Source of the DNA: Pedobacter arcticus A12
Lineage (GTDB): Bacteria > Bacteroidota > Bacteroidia > Sphingobacteriales > Sphingobacteriaceae
Assembly (NCBI RefSeq): GCF_000302595.1
Contig: NZ_JH947127.1
Location: 124,001 to 188,000, forward strand
Length of the DNA: 64,000 nt
Direction: 5' to 3'
Below are positions 35,212-44,236 of this stretch, in pieces. The notes below the pieces were generated by a model. It had not been told where the DNA came from, ran no database searches, and saw only the letters and a program-made list of their open reading frames with translations. The first letter of the stretch is position 1, and every line of letters begins with the position of its first letter. A program made the position numbers and the translations under genes.

Positions 35212-36189
35212 CTAATTCTTTGCTGGCGTTAAAACAATTTTTCTATACTCAATTGGCATGTGATCGCCTTGTAAGTAAATCGGACCTGCTTCGCCCTCAT
35301 TGCTATCTAGCGCACCGCCTGTAATACCCGGTATCTCTTGATTGCTGATTATGGTTTTTCCATTTGCTACCACAGTAACCAAACGCCCAACAAGTGTAAT
35401 ATCAAACGTTTGCCAAGTATCCGGACCCATTGCAACCATTTCGTTTGCGGTTAAGAAACCATATATCCCACCAAATAATACGCTATTTGGATGTGCATCT
35501 TTCTTGCTATCTTCGATCTGCACTTCATAACGACCTCTTAAATAAACGCCGCTATTTCCACCTTTTCCGTACTTAAACTCAACATGAAGTTTAAAATCAT
35601 TGAATTTCTGCTCAGTAATTAGGTTCGAGCCTGCCTTTGGACTTGTTAAAATACCATCCTTAACTATCCATTGATTAGCACCTGATGCTTTCCATCCTGC
35701 TAAATCTTTACCATTAAATAAATTGATTGGCTTTCCCCAAACTGGCTGTGCTGTTCTTTTTAAATAAGGGGCTTTTACACCTTTCCATTTGTAAACCTTT
35801 GCATCACAATCTTTCATGGTACCTTGGATACCGTCTGAAGTCAGCTCGCCCGAAATCACTAAATTCTCTTTTCCGCTTTCCCATTGTGGTGGGATTTCAA
35901 AGCTAAATTTACGATCGCTAAATATAATCTCTGCTATGAGGCGAGCGCTTCCTGAAGTAGAAACAAAATAACCTACCAGTGTTTTAAACCCCGACACCTT
36001 GACTTCAAGCCAAGCTGGTGCTGTTTTACCATTTACATCGATTGTAATATCCCAACGACCAATCAGAGCATCATAATCCGCAAGAACAGGTTTAACCAAA
36101 TTATTATGCTCAACAGTGGTTGCCAACAGGTTGCCCGAGGAAACAAGCAAAAAGCAACTTAAACCAAATAAAATAATCTTTTTACGCAT
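35212..36189 (-). CDS. Secreted DUF1080 (3-keto-disaccharide hydrolase-type) protein
   Basis: The start is placed at the ATG at 36189, where a signal peptide begins (MRKKIILFGLSCFLLVSSGN), not 18 codons upstream. The 325-aa product has an N-terminal lipocalin-like beta region (about 35-140) and a C-terminal concanavalin-like DUF1080 domain (about 160-325): INLFNGKDLAGWKA, then NSGVYLRGRYEVQIEDS, GPDTWQTFDITLVG and GPIYLQGDHMPIEYRKI. DUF1080 members include glycoside-3-keto hydrolases. The substrate is unknown and there are no sugar genes next to it. Confidence 0.85.
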   Translation of the reverse strand: MRKKIILFGLSCFLLVSSGNLLATTVEHNNLVKPVLADYDALIGRWDITIDVNGKTAPAWLEVKVSGFKTLVGYFVSTSGSARLIAEIIFSDRKFSFEIPPQWESGKENLVISGELTSDGIQGTMKDCDAKVYKWKGVKAPYLKRTAQPVWGKPINLFNGKDLAGWKASGANQWIVKDGILTSPKAGSNLITEQKFNDFKLHVEFKYGKGGNSGVYLRGRYEVQIEDSKKDAHPNSVLFGGIYGFLTANEMVAMGPDTWQTFDITLVGRLVTVVANGKTIISNQEIPGITGGALDSNEGEAGPIYLQGDHMPIEYRKIVLTPAKN

Positions 36190-36337
36190 ATTTTTTCGAG
36201 CTATTCTATTTAAAGTTATTTCTAAATAAATGCTGTAGACCACAATATAAGATGTATTTATTTTAACCGCAAAAATAATTTAACCAATAATAAACCAGAG
36301 GATAAACTACTTTCTGCTAGATCTAGAACGTTAAAAA

Positions 36338-39034
36338 TTAAACAGCAAATGCTTTCGCTTTAACCAAAGCATCCCCCAAACCCTTAACGTCCTTACCTCC
36401 AGCAGTGGCAAAAAATGGCTGACCGCCACCACCACCTTGAATTTCTTTCGCCAATTCACGGACTATGCTTCCAGCATTCATTCCTTTTTCTTTAATTAGG
36501 TTTTCGGAAAGCATTACGGTTAATAAAGGCTTACCTTCAATTTCGGCAGCTAAAACCAAGTACATGTTTTCTACCACATCTTTGAGTTGGTAAGCTAGGT
36601 TTTTAATAGCTTCGGCGTTTGGTAAGGCTACTTTTTGGGCGATAAAATTAATTCCGTTTATATTTTCGGCTTGTGCTTTTAATTCATCTTTTAAGCCAGA
36701 AGCTTTTGCTAAAACAGCTTTTTCTACTTCTTTTTTCAGTTTGCTATTTTCTTCTAGCAAAGCTTCCACAGATTTGGCTAAATCCTGAGGGTTTTTCAGC
36801 AATTCTTTCAATTGCTTTAACAGTTCGTCTTGCTCATGAATAAAAGCTTCTGCTTTGGTGGCCGTTATGGCTTCAATTCTACGAACACCGGCTGCTACCG
36901 CACTTTCAGAAACGATCTTAAAATAACCGATTTGTCCGGTTGCTGGCACATGGGTTCCGCCACATAATTCTTTAGAATATCCTTCACCGAAAGTGATGAC
37001 ACGAACAAAATCTCCGTATTTTTCTCCAAACAAAGCAGTTACGCCACTATTCAAAGCTTGTTGGTAGGCTACGTTTCTTTCTTCTTTTAAAGCGATGTTG
37101 GCTCTGATTTTCTCGTTCACAATGCCTTCAATCGCTCTAATTTCTTCTTCGGTTACTTTAGAAAAGTGAGAAAAATCGAAACGTAAAACATTTTCGTTCA
37201 CCAAACTTCCTTTTTGGTTAACATGTGTTCCCAACACCATTTTTAAAGCGGCATGCAAAAGGTGCGTTGCCGAGTGGTTGTTTTCTGTGAGAATTCTTTT
37301 TTGAGCATCAACCCTGGCTAAAAATTGCGCATCTAACTTTTCAGGTAAAGCATCCACAAAATGGATGAATAAGCCATTTTCTTTTTTGGTATCGGTAATC
37401 ACAACTTCTTCGCCCTCTCCTATCAATAAACCAGTATCGCCGACTTGTCCGCCACTTTCTGCGTAGAAAGGTGTACGATCTAATACCAATTGAAATTGTT
37501 CTTTTCCTTTTGCCGTAACCTTACGGTATTTTAAAATATGAGCGTGAGTTTCTAGATCATCATAACCTACAAATTCTGGTTCGTCACCTTCTGTAACGAT
37601 TACCCAATCTTCGGTATTTACTGCCGTTGCAGCTCTTGAACGGTTTTTTTGTTTTTGGAGTTCTGCTTCGAAACCTTCATAATCTACAGTAAATCCTTTT
37701 TCACGAGCCATTAAATCTGTCAAATCAATTGGAAAACCATAAGTATCAGAAAGCTCAAATGCAAATTCGCCATCAATAATTTCCTTGGCTCTTTGAGACA
37801 TATACTTATCTTGATATTTCATCATTTCCCAACTATCGTCTTCATTATCAAGAGTAAATCCACTTCCTTTACTTGTGTAAACATGAAATCTTGAAATACC
37901 TTGGGATAACGTTCTCAAAAAGCTATTTTCCTCTTCTAAAACTACCTTCTGCACAAAATCCTTCTGCGAATACAGTTCATCAAAAACGCCTTGGAACTGA
38001 CCAGCCAATATAGGAACCAACTGATTTAAGAATGGTTCTTTTAAACCTAAATATTGGTAGGCATAACGAACCGCTCTTCTTAAAATCCTACGGATTACAT
38101 AACCTGCTTTATTGTTTGAGGGTAATTGTCCGTCGGCAATAGCAAAAGCAATTGCCCGGATATGATCTGCCATTACCCGCATGGCGATATCTGTTTTTTC
38201 TTCTGCGCCGTATTTAATGTCTGCCTTTTCAGCGATATACTGGATCATCGGTTGGAAAACATCGGTATCGTAGTTAGAGGTTTTATCCTGAATAATACGC
38301 ACCAAACGCTCGAAACCCATTCCGGTATCAACATGTTGTGCTGGCAAAGGCTTTAAGCTTCCATCTTTTAAGCGATTAAACTGCATAAAAACGTTGTTCC
38401 AGATTTCAATCACCAAAGGATCATCGGCATTTACCAAAGTAGCCCCGCTCACCTTCGCTCGGTCTTCATCGCTACGGCTATCGAAATGGATTTCTGAACA
38501 TGGCCCACACGGACCAGTTTCGCCCATTTCCCAAAAATTATCTTTCTTATTTCCTAAAAGGATTTTATCCTCATCTACATACTGCCTCCAAAAATCATAA
38601 GCCTCTCGGTCTTTGGGCAAACCTTCGCTTTCATCACCTTCAAAAATGGTCACATATAACCGATCTTTAGACAAACCATAAACATCGGTCAACAATTCCC
38701 AGCTCCATTCAATGGCCTCTTTCTTGAAATAATCGCCAAAGCTCCAGTTGCCCAGCATCTCAAACATGGTGTGGTGGTAGGTATCAATCCCTACTTCTTC
38801 CAAGTCATTATGCTTACCCGAAACACGCAGACAACGTTGGGTATCGGCAACCCGAAGGTATTTAATAGCTGCTTCGCCTAAAAACAGGTCTTTAAACTGG
38901 TTCATCCCTGCGTTGGTAAACATTAAAGTAGGGTCGTTTTTAACTACTATTGGAGCCGAAGCTACAATTTGATGTCCTTTACTGTTAAAAAAGTCTAAAA
39001 ACTGCTGACGAATTTGCTGTGCCGTGATACTCAT
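36338..39034 (-). CDS. alaS: Alanyl-tRNA synthetase
   Basis: Charges tRNA-Ala. The start is the ATG at 39034 (MSITAQQIRQQFLDFF), as a longer frame would need a TTG at 39043. Visible: class II core at the N-terminus (FTNAGMNQFKDLFLG, GTGPCSEIH-type loop), the RILRRAVRYAYQ region, the editing domain zinc site (HSATHLLHAAL and CGGTHV) and the C-terminal DHHA1-like oligomerisation domain (GGGGGQPFFATAGG). At 898 aa the length is normal. It appears to be transcribed alone. Confidence 0.97.
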   Translation of the reverse strand: MSITAQQIRQQFLDFFNSKGHQIVASAPIVVKNDPTLMFTNAGMNQFKDLFLGEAAIKYLRVADTQRCLRVSGKHNDLEEVGIDTYHHTMFEMLGNWSFGDYFKKEAIEWSWELLTDVYGLSKDRLYVTIFEGDESEGLPKDREAYDFWRQYVDEDKILLGNKKDNFWEMGETGPCGPCSEIHFDSRSDEDRAKVSGATLVNADDPLVIEIWNNVFMQFNRLKDGSLKPLPAQHVDTGMGFERLVRIIQDKTSNYDTDVFQPMIQYIAEKADIKYGAEEKTDIAMRVMADHIRAIAFAIADGQLPSNNKAGYVIRRILRRAVRYAYQYLGLKEPFLNQLVPILAGQFQGVFDELYSQKDFVQKVVLEEENSFLRTLSQGISRFHVYTSKGSGFTLDNEDDSWEMMKYQDKYMSQRAKEIIDGEFAFELSDTYGFPIDLTDLMAREKGFTVDYEGFEAELQKQKNRSRAATAVNTEDWVIVTEGDEPEFVGYDDLETHAHILKYRKVTAKGKEQFQLVLDRTPFYAESGGQVGDTGLLIGEGEEVVITDTKKENGLFIHFVDALPEKLDAQFLARVDAQKRILTENNHSATHLLHAALKMVLGTHVNQKGSLVNENVLRFDFSHFSKVTEEEIRAIEGIVNEKIRANIALKEERNVAYQQALNSGVTALFGEKYGDFVRVITFGEGYSKELCGGTHVPATGQIGYFKIVSESAVAAGVRRIEAITATKAEAFIHEQDELLKQLKELLKNPQDLAKSVEALLEENSKLKKEVEKAVLAKASGLKDELKAQAENINGINFIAQKVALPNAEAIKNLAYQLKDVVENMYLVLAAEIEGKPLLTVMLSENLIKEKGMNAGSIVRELAKEIQGGGGGQPFFATAGGKDVKGLGDALVKAKAFAV

Positions 39035-39267
39035 AAGCTGCAAATATAATGAGATTGTGGATTTTAACGAAGAATTTTGAATACCACCAACTTTTTAAGT
39101 TGCCACTGCTAAACAAGAAGCCTAAAATCAATAATTTAATAGTCGTTTTGTCTACTTTTTTATACAAAAAAAAGACAAGGCCCAAAGAACAAAAGGCTTC
39201 TTTCTAAGACTTACGGCTTTGGCATTGTTATTTCTTTAGTGGCATAAAAAACTAAAATTTCAACACT

Positions 39268-39708
39268 ATGAAAAAGGTTATAGGACTGATGTTAATTGTG
39301 GCAAGTTTAGCTGCATGTAACAATCAATACAAAGCAAGCTCTGACGAAAAAGCAGATTCAATAAAGATGATGAAAGATAGCTTAACATTGGATAGCTTTA
39401 AAAGAGCAGAAACTGCCAAAGCTGATGCAGAGAGAGAAAGACAAGAAAAAGCAGCAATAGTTGCAAGCAAACCGGTAGTAGTAAATCACTATAGTAACTC
39501 TTCAACTACAACCACGCAGGAAACCAAGAAAAAAGGTTGGAGCTCAGCAGCTAAGGGCGCTGTTATAGGTGGTGCAGCAGGTGCAGTTGGTGGTGCTTTA
39601 ATAGACAAGAAAAAAGGAAGAGGTGCAATTATAGGTGGCGCAGCTGGTGCTGGAGCAGGTTACTTAATCGGTAGAGATAAAGATAAGAAAACCGGTAGAG
39701 CCCAATAG
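39268..39708 (+). CDS. Glycine-zipper lipoprotein
   Basis: The 146-aa product has a lipobox (LAAC, Cys17), a charged helical middle (about 25-75) and two glycine-zipper segments, KGAVIGGAAGAVGGALIDKK and GAIIGGAAGAGAGYLIG, that should pack as membrane helices. Such proteins are often cell-envelope stress or outer-membrane-associated lipoproteins (compare the Omp glycine-zipper and SlyB-like families). It forms a single-gene unit with its own terminator. Specific function is unknown. Confidence 0.8.
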   Translation: MKKVIGLMLIVASLAACNNQYKASSDEKADSIKMMKDSLTLDSFKRAETAKADAERERQEKAAIVASKPVVVNHYSNSSTTTTQETKKKGWSSAAKGAVIGGAAGAVGGALIDKKKGRGAIIGGAAGAGAGYLIGRDKDKKTGRAQ

Positions 39709-39735
39709 TAAATATTTACTCCATCATATATTAAG

Positions 39736-39768
39736 ACCCGTTCCTTTTAAATACGAACGGGTTTTTTT
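39736..39768 (+). terminator. Terminator after the glycine-zipper gene
   Basis: ACCCGTTC and GAACGGGT arms, followed by seven T residues. Confidence 0.9.
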
Positions 39769-39925
39769 GTGCTTTTTTATTGCCAGACGCTGCGTGTTTA
39801 AGCCTTGATAGGTGTAAGTTTTAGTTAGTTTAATCTTATACAATTACCAAACGCTTAAACAATTAAGATTTGAGATGTATAATTAAATCGTAAATTAGCC
39901 ACACCTTAAAAAATGCTCCTAAATC

Positions 39926-42241
39926 GTGAAAAAACACACGCTATTTCTAGTCTTACTGCTTTTTAGCAAGTTTCTGTTTGCACAGAAAGTAGGCGTTGTA
40001 CTAAGTGGCGGAGGAGCAAAAGGTTTAGCACACATTGGTTTATTAAAAGCGCTCGAAGAAAACAACATTCCTATTGATTATATCACCGGGACATCTATGG
40101 GTGGTGTTGTTGGCGCCATGTATGCCGCCGGATATTCGCCAGAAGAAATAGAATATATTGCTTTAGGTACCGATTTTCAAGACTGGATAAGTGGCAAATA
40201 CGATAGCGATTATAGCTATTTCTTTAAAAAGAAAGAAACCAACCCTTCTTTTATAACCGCCAAAATCCAGATTGATACTGGCTTCAACTTTAAGTTTAGG
40301 TCAAACCTGGTCAATGATATTCCTTTAAACTTTGCACTTTTAGAATTACTGGGGCAGGCATCCGCAAACGCAAAAAACAATTTCGACAATCTTTTTGTAC
40401 CTTTTAGGTGCATTGTTTCTGATGTGCTTTCCCAAACGACCATCCCTATGAAAAAAGGCTCTTTGGTAGAAGCAGTTAGGGGGACTTTTACCGTTCCTTT
40501 AGTTTACAGACCCATAAAAGTAGATGATAAATATGTTTTTGATGGAGGACTGTATGATAACTTTCCGGTAGATGTGATGAAGAAAGAATTTGAACCAGAT
40601 GTGATCATCGGCGCTAACGTTTCTTCAAAAATCTTCAATACCTATCCAAAAGATATTGATGAAAAGCTGATGAACAAGTTTTTGGTATACCTATTCCTCA
40701 GCAAAACGGACTCCACTGCAATTGGAGAAAATGGGGTTTACATACAGCCAGATTTATCCAATTACTCGATCACAAATTTTAAACCGGTAGCAGAAATCAT
40801 TAAACAGGGCTATGATGCTACCATGGCCGAGATTGAAAAGATAAAATCTAAAGTTAAAAGAGAAGCAAAAGTGGCAGATGTTAAAACTGCCCGAAAAGCT
40901 TTCATCGCCAAGAACCCCTACCTTACGTTTAAAAACATTAAGATATCTGGCGTAAGCGGAAAAAGGAAAAAATATGTGGAGAATGTTTTTAAAAGCATGA
41001 ACAAAAACCTCAACCTAAACGAAGTAAAACTAGCTTATTATAAACTTTTGGGTGATGACAATTTTGAAACCGTTTATCCTAAAATCAATTATCTTGAGGC
41101 AGAAAACACCTATGAGTTTGAGTTAATTGTACAACCCGAAAAGAACTTTAAACTCGATTTTGGTGGTGCAATTGCGAGTAGACCAATTGGAAATGCTTTT
41201 ATAGGTTTGCAGTACAATTTTTTAAGAAAAAGCTCCTACACGCTAAGTGCTAATTTTTACACAGGTAGGTTTCATGAATCTGCCCAGGGTGCTTTCAGAA
41301 TGGATATTCCAAAAAAAGTTCCGTTTTATTTGGAGACCGAAATCACTTATAACCATTGGAACTACTTTGAGTCGAGTCAGCTATTTTTAGAAAACGTAAA
41401 GCCCACATTTTTAGAACAGGCCGACAGTAGGTTTATTCAGAGCATTGGTTTCGCCAGTGGAAAAAATGCTAAAACAACGGCTTTTGCTGGCTTTTTAAGC
41501 ACCAATAATAAATATAGCCCTACAGAAAACTTTGGGACAGGTGATATTTTAGACGAAACCTATTTTAAAGGCTTTGCAACGGGCCTAAATTATAAAAGAA
41601 ACGGCCTTAATAGAAAGCAATATCCATCAAAAGGAAGCAGTCTTTTTATAGGCTTTAGTTATTACGATGGCGTGGAGACCTATGAGCCTGGAAATATTTT
41701 AAGAGACGACCCCATTTATCCAACCCTTAGTGAAAAGCAATTTACTCGGGTATGGTTCAACTTCAAGCTTGTAAACGAGAAGTACATGCGTATAAATCCT
41801 AAATATAGTTTAGGCTATTTATTAGAAGGTGTATTTAGTAACCGACCAAGTTTTGCTAACTACAAAGGAAATCTAATTCATACTACTGCTTTTTATCCAT
41901 TACAAGATTCTAAATCCATATTTCTAGAAAACTTTAGGGCAGATAAGTATGCAGCGTTTGGTATTAAAAACGTTTTCACCGCCGCTAAGAATTTAGATTT
42001 TAGGTTAGAAGCTTACGTTTTCCAACCCTATCAAAAGATTTTAAAAGTTGGCAATCAGCTTTCTGCCCTCGGCAAACCCTTTGACGACCATAGATTTGTG
42101 TATTCTACCGCCGCAGTTTACCACAGTCCTGTTGGACCTATTAGCCTAAATGTTAATTATTATGATGATAACGCAAAAAGATTTGGTGTTTTTTTCCATA
42201 TTGGCTACCTGTTATACAATAAGCGAGCTTTAGAGTTATGA
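39926..42241 (+). CDS. Patatin-like phospholipase with POTRA and outer-membrane barrel
   Basis: The 771-aa product has a signal peptide (cut near LFAQ), a patatin domain (about 22-310) with the oxyanion loop GGGAKG, nucleophile GTSMG (Ser57) and DGG (Asp near 206), one POTRA-like domain (about 335-410) and a C-terminal 16-strand-type Bac_surface_Ag/BamA-like barrel (about 415-771). This is the PlpD/type Vd-like layout, with a lipase that may stay on the surface or be released. The reading starts at GTG (39926); no in-frame ATG lies nearby. The stop overlaps the next ATG by 4 bases. Confidence 0.9.
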   Translation: MKKHTLFLVLLLFSKFLFAQKVGVVLSGGGAKGLAHIGLLKALEENNIPIDYITGTSMGGVVGAMYAAGYSPEEIEYIALGTDFQDWISGKYDSDYSYFFKKKETNPSFITAKIQIDTGFNFKFRSNLVNDIPLNFALLELLGQASANAKNNFDNLFVPFRCIVSDVLSQTTIPMKKGSLVEAVRGTFTVPLVYRPIKVDDKYVFDGGLYDNFPVDVMKKEFEPDVIIGANVSSKIFNTYPKDIDEKLMNKFLVYLFLSKTDSTAIGENGVYIQPDLSNYSITNFKPVAEIIKQGYDATMAEIEKIKSKVKREAKVADVKTARKAFIAKNPYLTFKNIKISGVSGKRKKYVENVFKSMNKNLNLNEVKLAYYKLLGDDNFETVYPKINYLEAENTYEFELIVQPEKNFKLDFGGAIASRPIGNAFIGLQYNFLRKSSYTLSANFYTGRFHESAQGAFRMDIPKKVPFYLETEITYNHWNYFESSQLFLENVKPTFLEQADSRFIQSIGFASGKNAKTTAFAGFLSTNNKYSPTENFGTGDILDETYFKGFATGLNYKRNGLNRKQYPSKGSSLFIGFSYYDGVETYEPGNILRDDPIYPTLSEKQFTRVWFNFKLVNEKYMRINPKYSLGYLLEGVFSNRPSFANYKGNLIHTTAFYPLQDSKSIFLENFRADKYAAFGIKNVFTAAKNLDFRLEAYVFQPYQKILKVGNQLSALGKPFDDHRFVYSTAAVYHSPVGPISLNVNYYDDNAKRFGVFFHIGYLLYNKRALEL

Positions 42242-42768
42242 AAAAGTTAATCCCAATATTAGTCATGTTGATCTCGCTAACGAGTTTTGCACAAGACAGC
42301 CAAAACATCAATTACTTTACTGTAAAAGAAAACCTTTTAAAAGGACAAAAGCTAGCCATCATTGCAGCTGACTCTTTAGAAAATCCTAACGAACATATTA
42401 ACGGCGTGTATAATTTTTCTGTAAATGGCTTTAAACAGGAGCTTAAGTTTAACGATGGCGTAGCTGTTTGCCCCTTACAGATTGAAAAATCTGCTTTTAT
42501 TTTTATAAAACATATCAACGATGTAAAAAACCCATCTAACCTATACTACGTTTATAAAAAAGACAATGACTTAAAACCTATTAAAATCAGCTGGTACGTT
42601 TTACTCATTGTTCCGGTTGGCTTAATATTAATAGGCTATATGTTTAGGCGCTTAATTGGCTTTGTGATATTTATTCTTATGGTGCTTTTCTACTTTTATT
42701 ATAGCAAGGGCTTGTCAATTCCTACCTTCTTTGAGTCGGCTTTGGGCGGTATCAAAAATATTTTTTAG
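42238..42768 (+). CDS. Small envelope protein co-expressed with the patatin protein
   Basis: The 176-aa product has a signal peptide (to about residue 19, SFAQ), a soluble domain (about 20-115) and two C-terminal hydrophobic segments (about 120-138 and 140-158). It overlaps the patatin/barrel gene by 4 bases, which implies coupled translation and a linked role. I do not recognise a family. Confidence 0.6.
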   Translation: MKKLIPILVMLISLTSFAQDSQNINYFTVKENLLKGQKLAIIAADSLENPNEHINGVYNFSVNGFKQELKFNDGVAVCPLQIEKSAFIFIKHINDVKNPSNLYYVYKKDNDLKPIKISWYVLLIVPVGLILIGYMFRRLIGFVIFILMVLFYFYYSKGLSIPTFFESALGGIKNIF

Positions 42769-42834
42769 GTTATTATTCCTGATTATAGTTTAGATAGATT
42801 TATTTTAAAACGTTATTATTCCATTTTTTAATTA

Positions 42835-42842
42835 TATTTTTG
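42835..42842 (+). promoter_or_regulatory. Candidate -7 element of the ClC gene
   Basis: TATTTTTG matches the Bacteroidota -7 consensus TAnnTTTG 39 bases before the ATG at 42882. The -33 partner is not clear. Confidence 0.35.
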
Positions 42843-42881
42843 CTTTTCTTATCAAATTGTCATTAAAATCATTATTCGTTA

Positions 42882-44141
42882 ATGAAAATCACAACTTCTA
42901 AAACTCAAATTATTGGATTAGTTGTTTCTTCAATAGTTGTTTCTATAATTTCTGTTATTCTTGCCGACTCTTTAAAAAGTCTCACCGAACACGCCGAAAC
43001 GTTTATTTTTAACCAAAGTAAAAAGTTACCTATCCTCTACATTATTTTACCATCAATAGGGATTACAGCTATTTATTTTTTAAGAAAATATGTTTTTAGA
43101 GGAAAACCAAATAAAGGAATTAAAGAAATTTACCAAGCAATTGACACTAAAAAAAACACCTTACCCGCATTCAAAGTCCCATCTCACTATTTGAATGGAT
43201 TTTTAACGGTAATTTTTGGCGGTTCAACTGGCATTGAGGTTTCAACTGTGGTAGCAACTGCGGCGGTTGGCACAATGGCCCAGCGTAACATCACGCTAGT
43301 TAAAGCATATAAAACAGAATTGATTTGTGCTGCAGTTGCTGCGGGAATTGCAACAATTTTTGCCAGCCCCATTGCAGGTTTCTTTTTTGCCATCGAAGTA
43401 ATTGCTCGTAAAAACATCAGTAAAACTACTTTGCTAAGCGCTGGCTGTGCTGTACTGGTTTCATGGCTAAGCTTAATGAGGTTAAACCCCGAAAGGATAT
43501 TGAACTTTACTGTAGAAGGCTGGAGTGCCCACGCGATTCCCTATTTGATTATTTTAAGTTTAGCCTGTAGCTTTTTAGCAATTTACTTCACCAAAACAGT
43601 AATTTATATAAAGAAATTCTTCGGAAACATTTCTAATAATTTTTTGCGTGTAAACTCTGGTGCTTTATTGGTGGGCATTGCAATTTTAGTGTTCCCTCAG
43701 CTCTACGGCGATAGCTATCACGGTTTAAATGACTTGCTTTTTAATTCACACAATCAAATATTTAGCATACAGCTCACACTCGTATTATTTGCTCTCGTAT
43801 TTCTGAAACCCTTAGTAGCCGCATTAACCTTAGGTGCGGGTGGCGATGGTGGAGTTTTTGCACCAAGTATTGTAGCCGGAGCTATTTTAGGAATTGCAAT
43901 AGCCTTGCTTTTCAATTACTTTTTTGATGCAAACCTTGTTGTGCTAAACTTTGCGATTGTTGGTGGCGTAGCAGTACTAAGCGCTGCCATTGATGCTCCT
44001 TTAACATCCATATTTTTAGGTTGCAATTTGGTAACAGGTGGCTATATTATCTTCATTCCAATTGCGCTCGGCTGTTTTATCGCAAAATACACCGCAAAAT
44101 ATTTCTGCGATTATACAGTTTACAGCTATAAAGGAAAATAG
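42882..44141 (+). CDS. Divergent ClC-type anion channel/antiporter
   Basis: The 419-aa product has about ten to twelve membrane helices. ClC hallmarks are present but altered: the GREGP motif reads GSTGIEVST (gating Glu kept, Pro and the second Gly lost), the N-terminal GSGIP filter reads NKGIK (no Ser), and the GxFxP motif reads GGDGGVFAPS, close to canonical. The kept Glu suggests a proton-coupled antiporter; the changed filter suggests altered ion choice. It is shorter than many ClCs and lacks CBS domains. It is a single gene. Transported ion not determined. Confidence 0.85.
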   Translation: MKITTSKTQIIGLVVSSIVVSIISVILADSLKSLTEHAETFIFNQSKKLPILYIILPSIGITAIYFLRKYVFRGKPNKGIKEIYQAIDTKKNTLPAFKVPSHYLNGFLTVIFGGSTGIEVSTVVATAAVGTMAQRNITLVKAYKTELICAAVAAGIATIFASPIAGFFFAIEVIARKNISKTTLLSAGCAVLVSWLSLMRLNPERILNFTVEGWSAHAIPYLIILSLACSFLAIYFTKTVIYIKKFFGNISNNFLRVNSGALLVGIAILVFPQLYGDSYHGLNDLLFNSHNQIFSIQLTLVLFALVFLKPLVAALTLGAGGDGGVFAPSIVAGAILGIAIALLFNYFFDANLVVLNFAIVGGVAVLSAAIDAPLTSIFLGCNLVTGGYIIFIPIALGCFIAKYTAKYFCDYTVYSYKGK

Positions 44142-44160
44142 TTTGAATGAGTGACGATCA

Positions 44161-44236
44161 ACAAAACTAACAAACTAACCACCCAACAAACAAACCACCT
44201 AACCACCTAACAAACCAACAACCTAACCACCTAAAA
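44161..44236 (+). repeat. Low-complexity CTAACCACC / CAAAC tandem stretch
   Basis: Units such as AACCACCTAACAAAC are repeated with variation between the converging ClC and tamL genes. A single related unit (CTAACCACCTAACAAAC) occurs at 47719-47735, again between gene ends. Confidence 0.6.
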
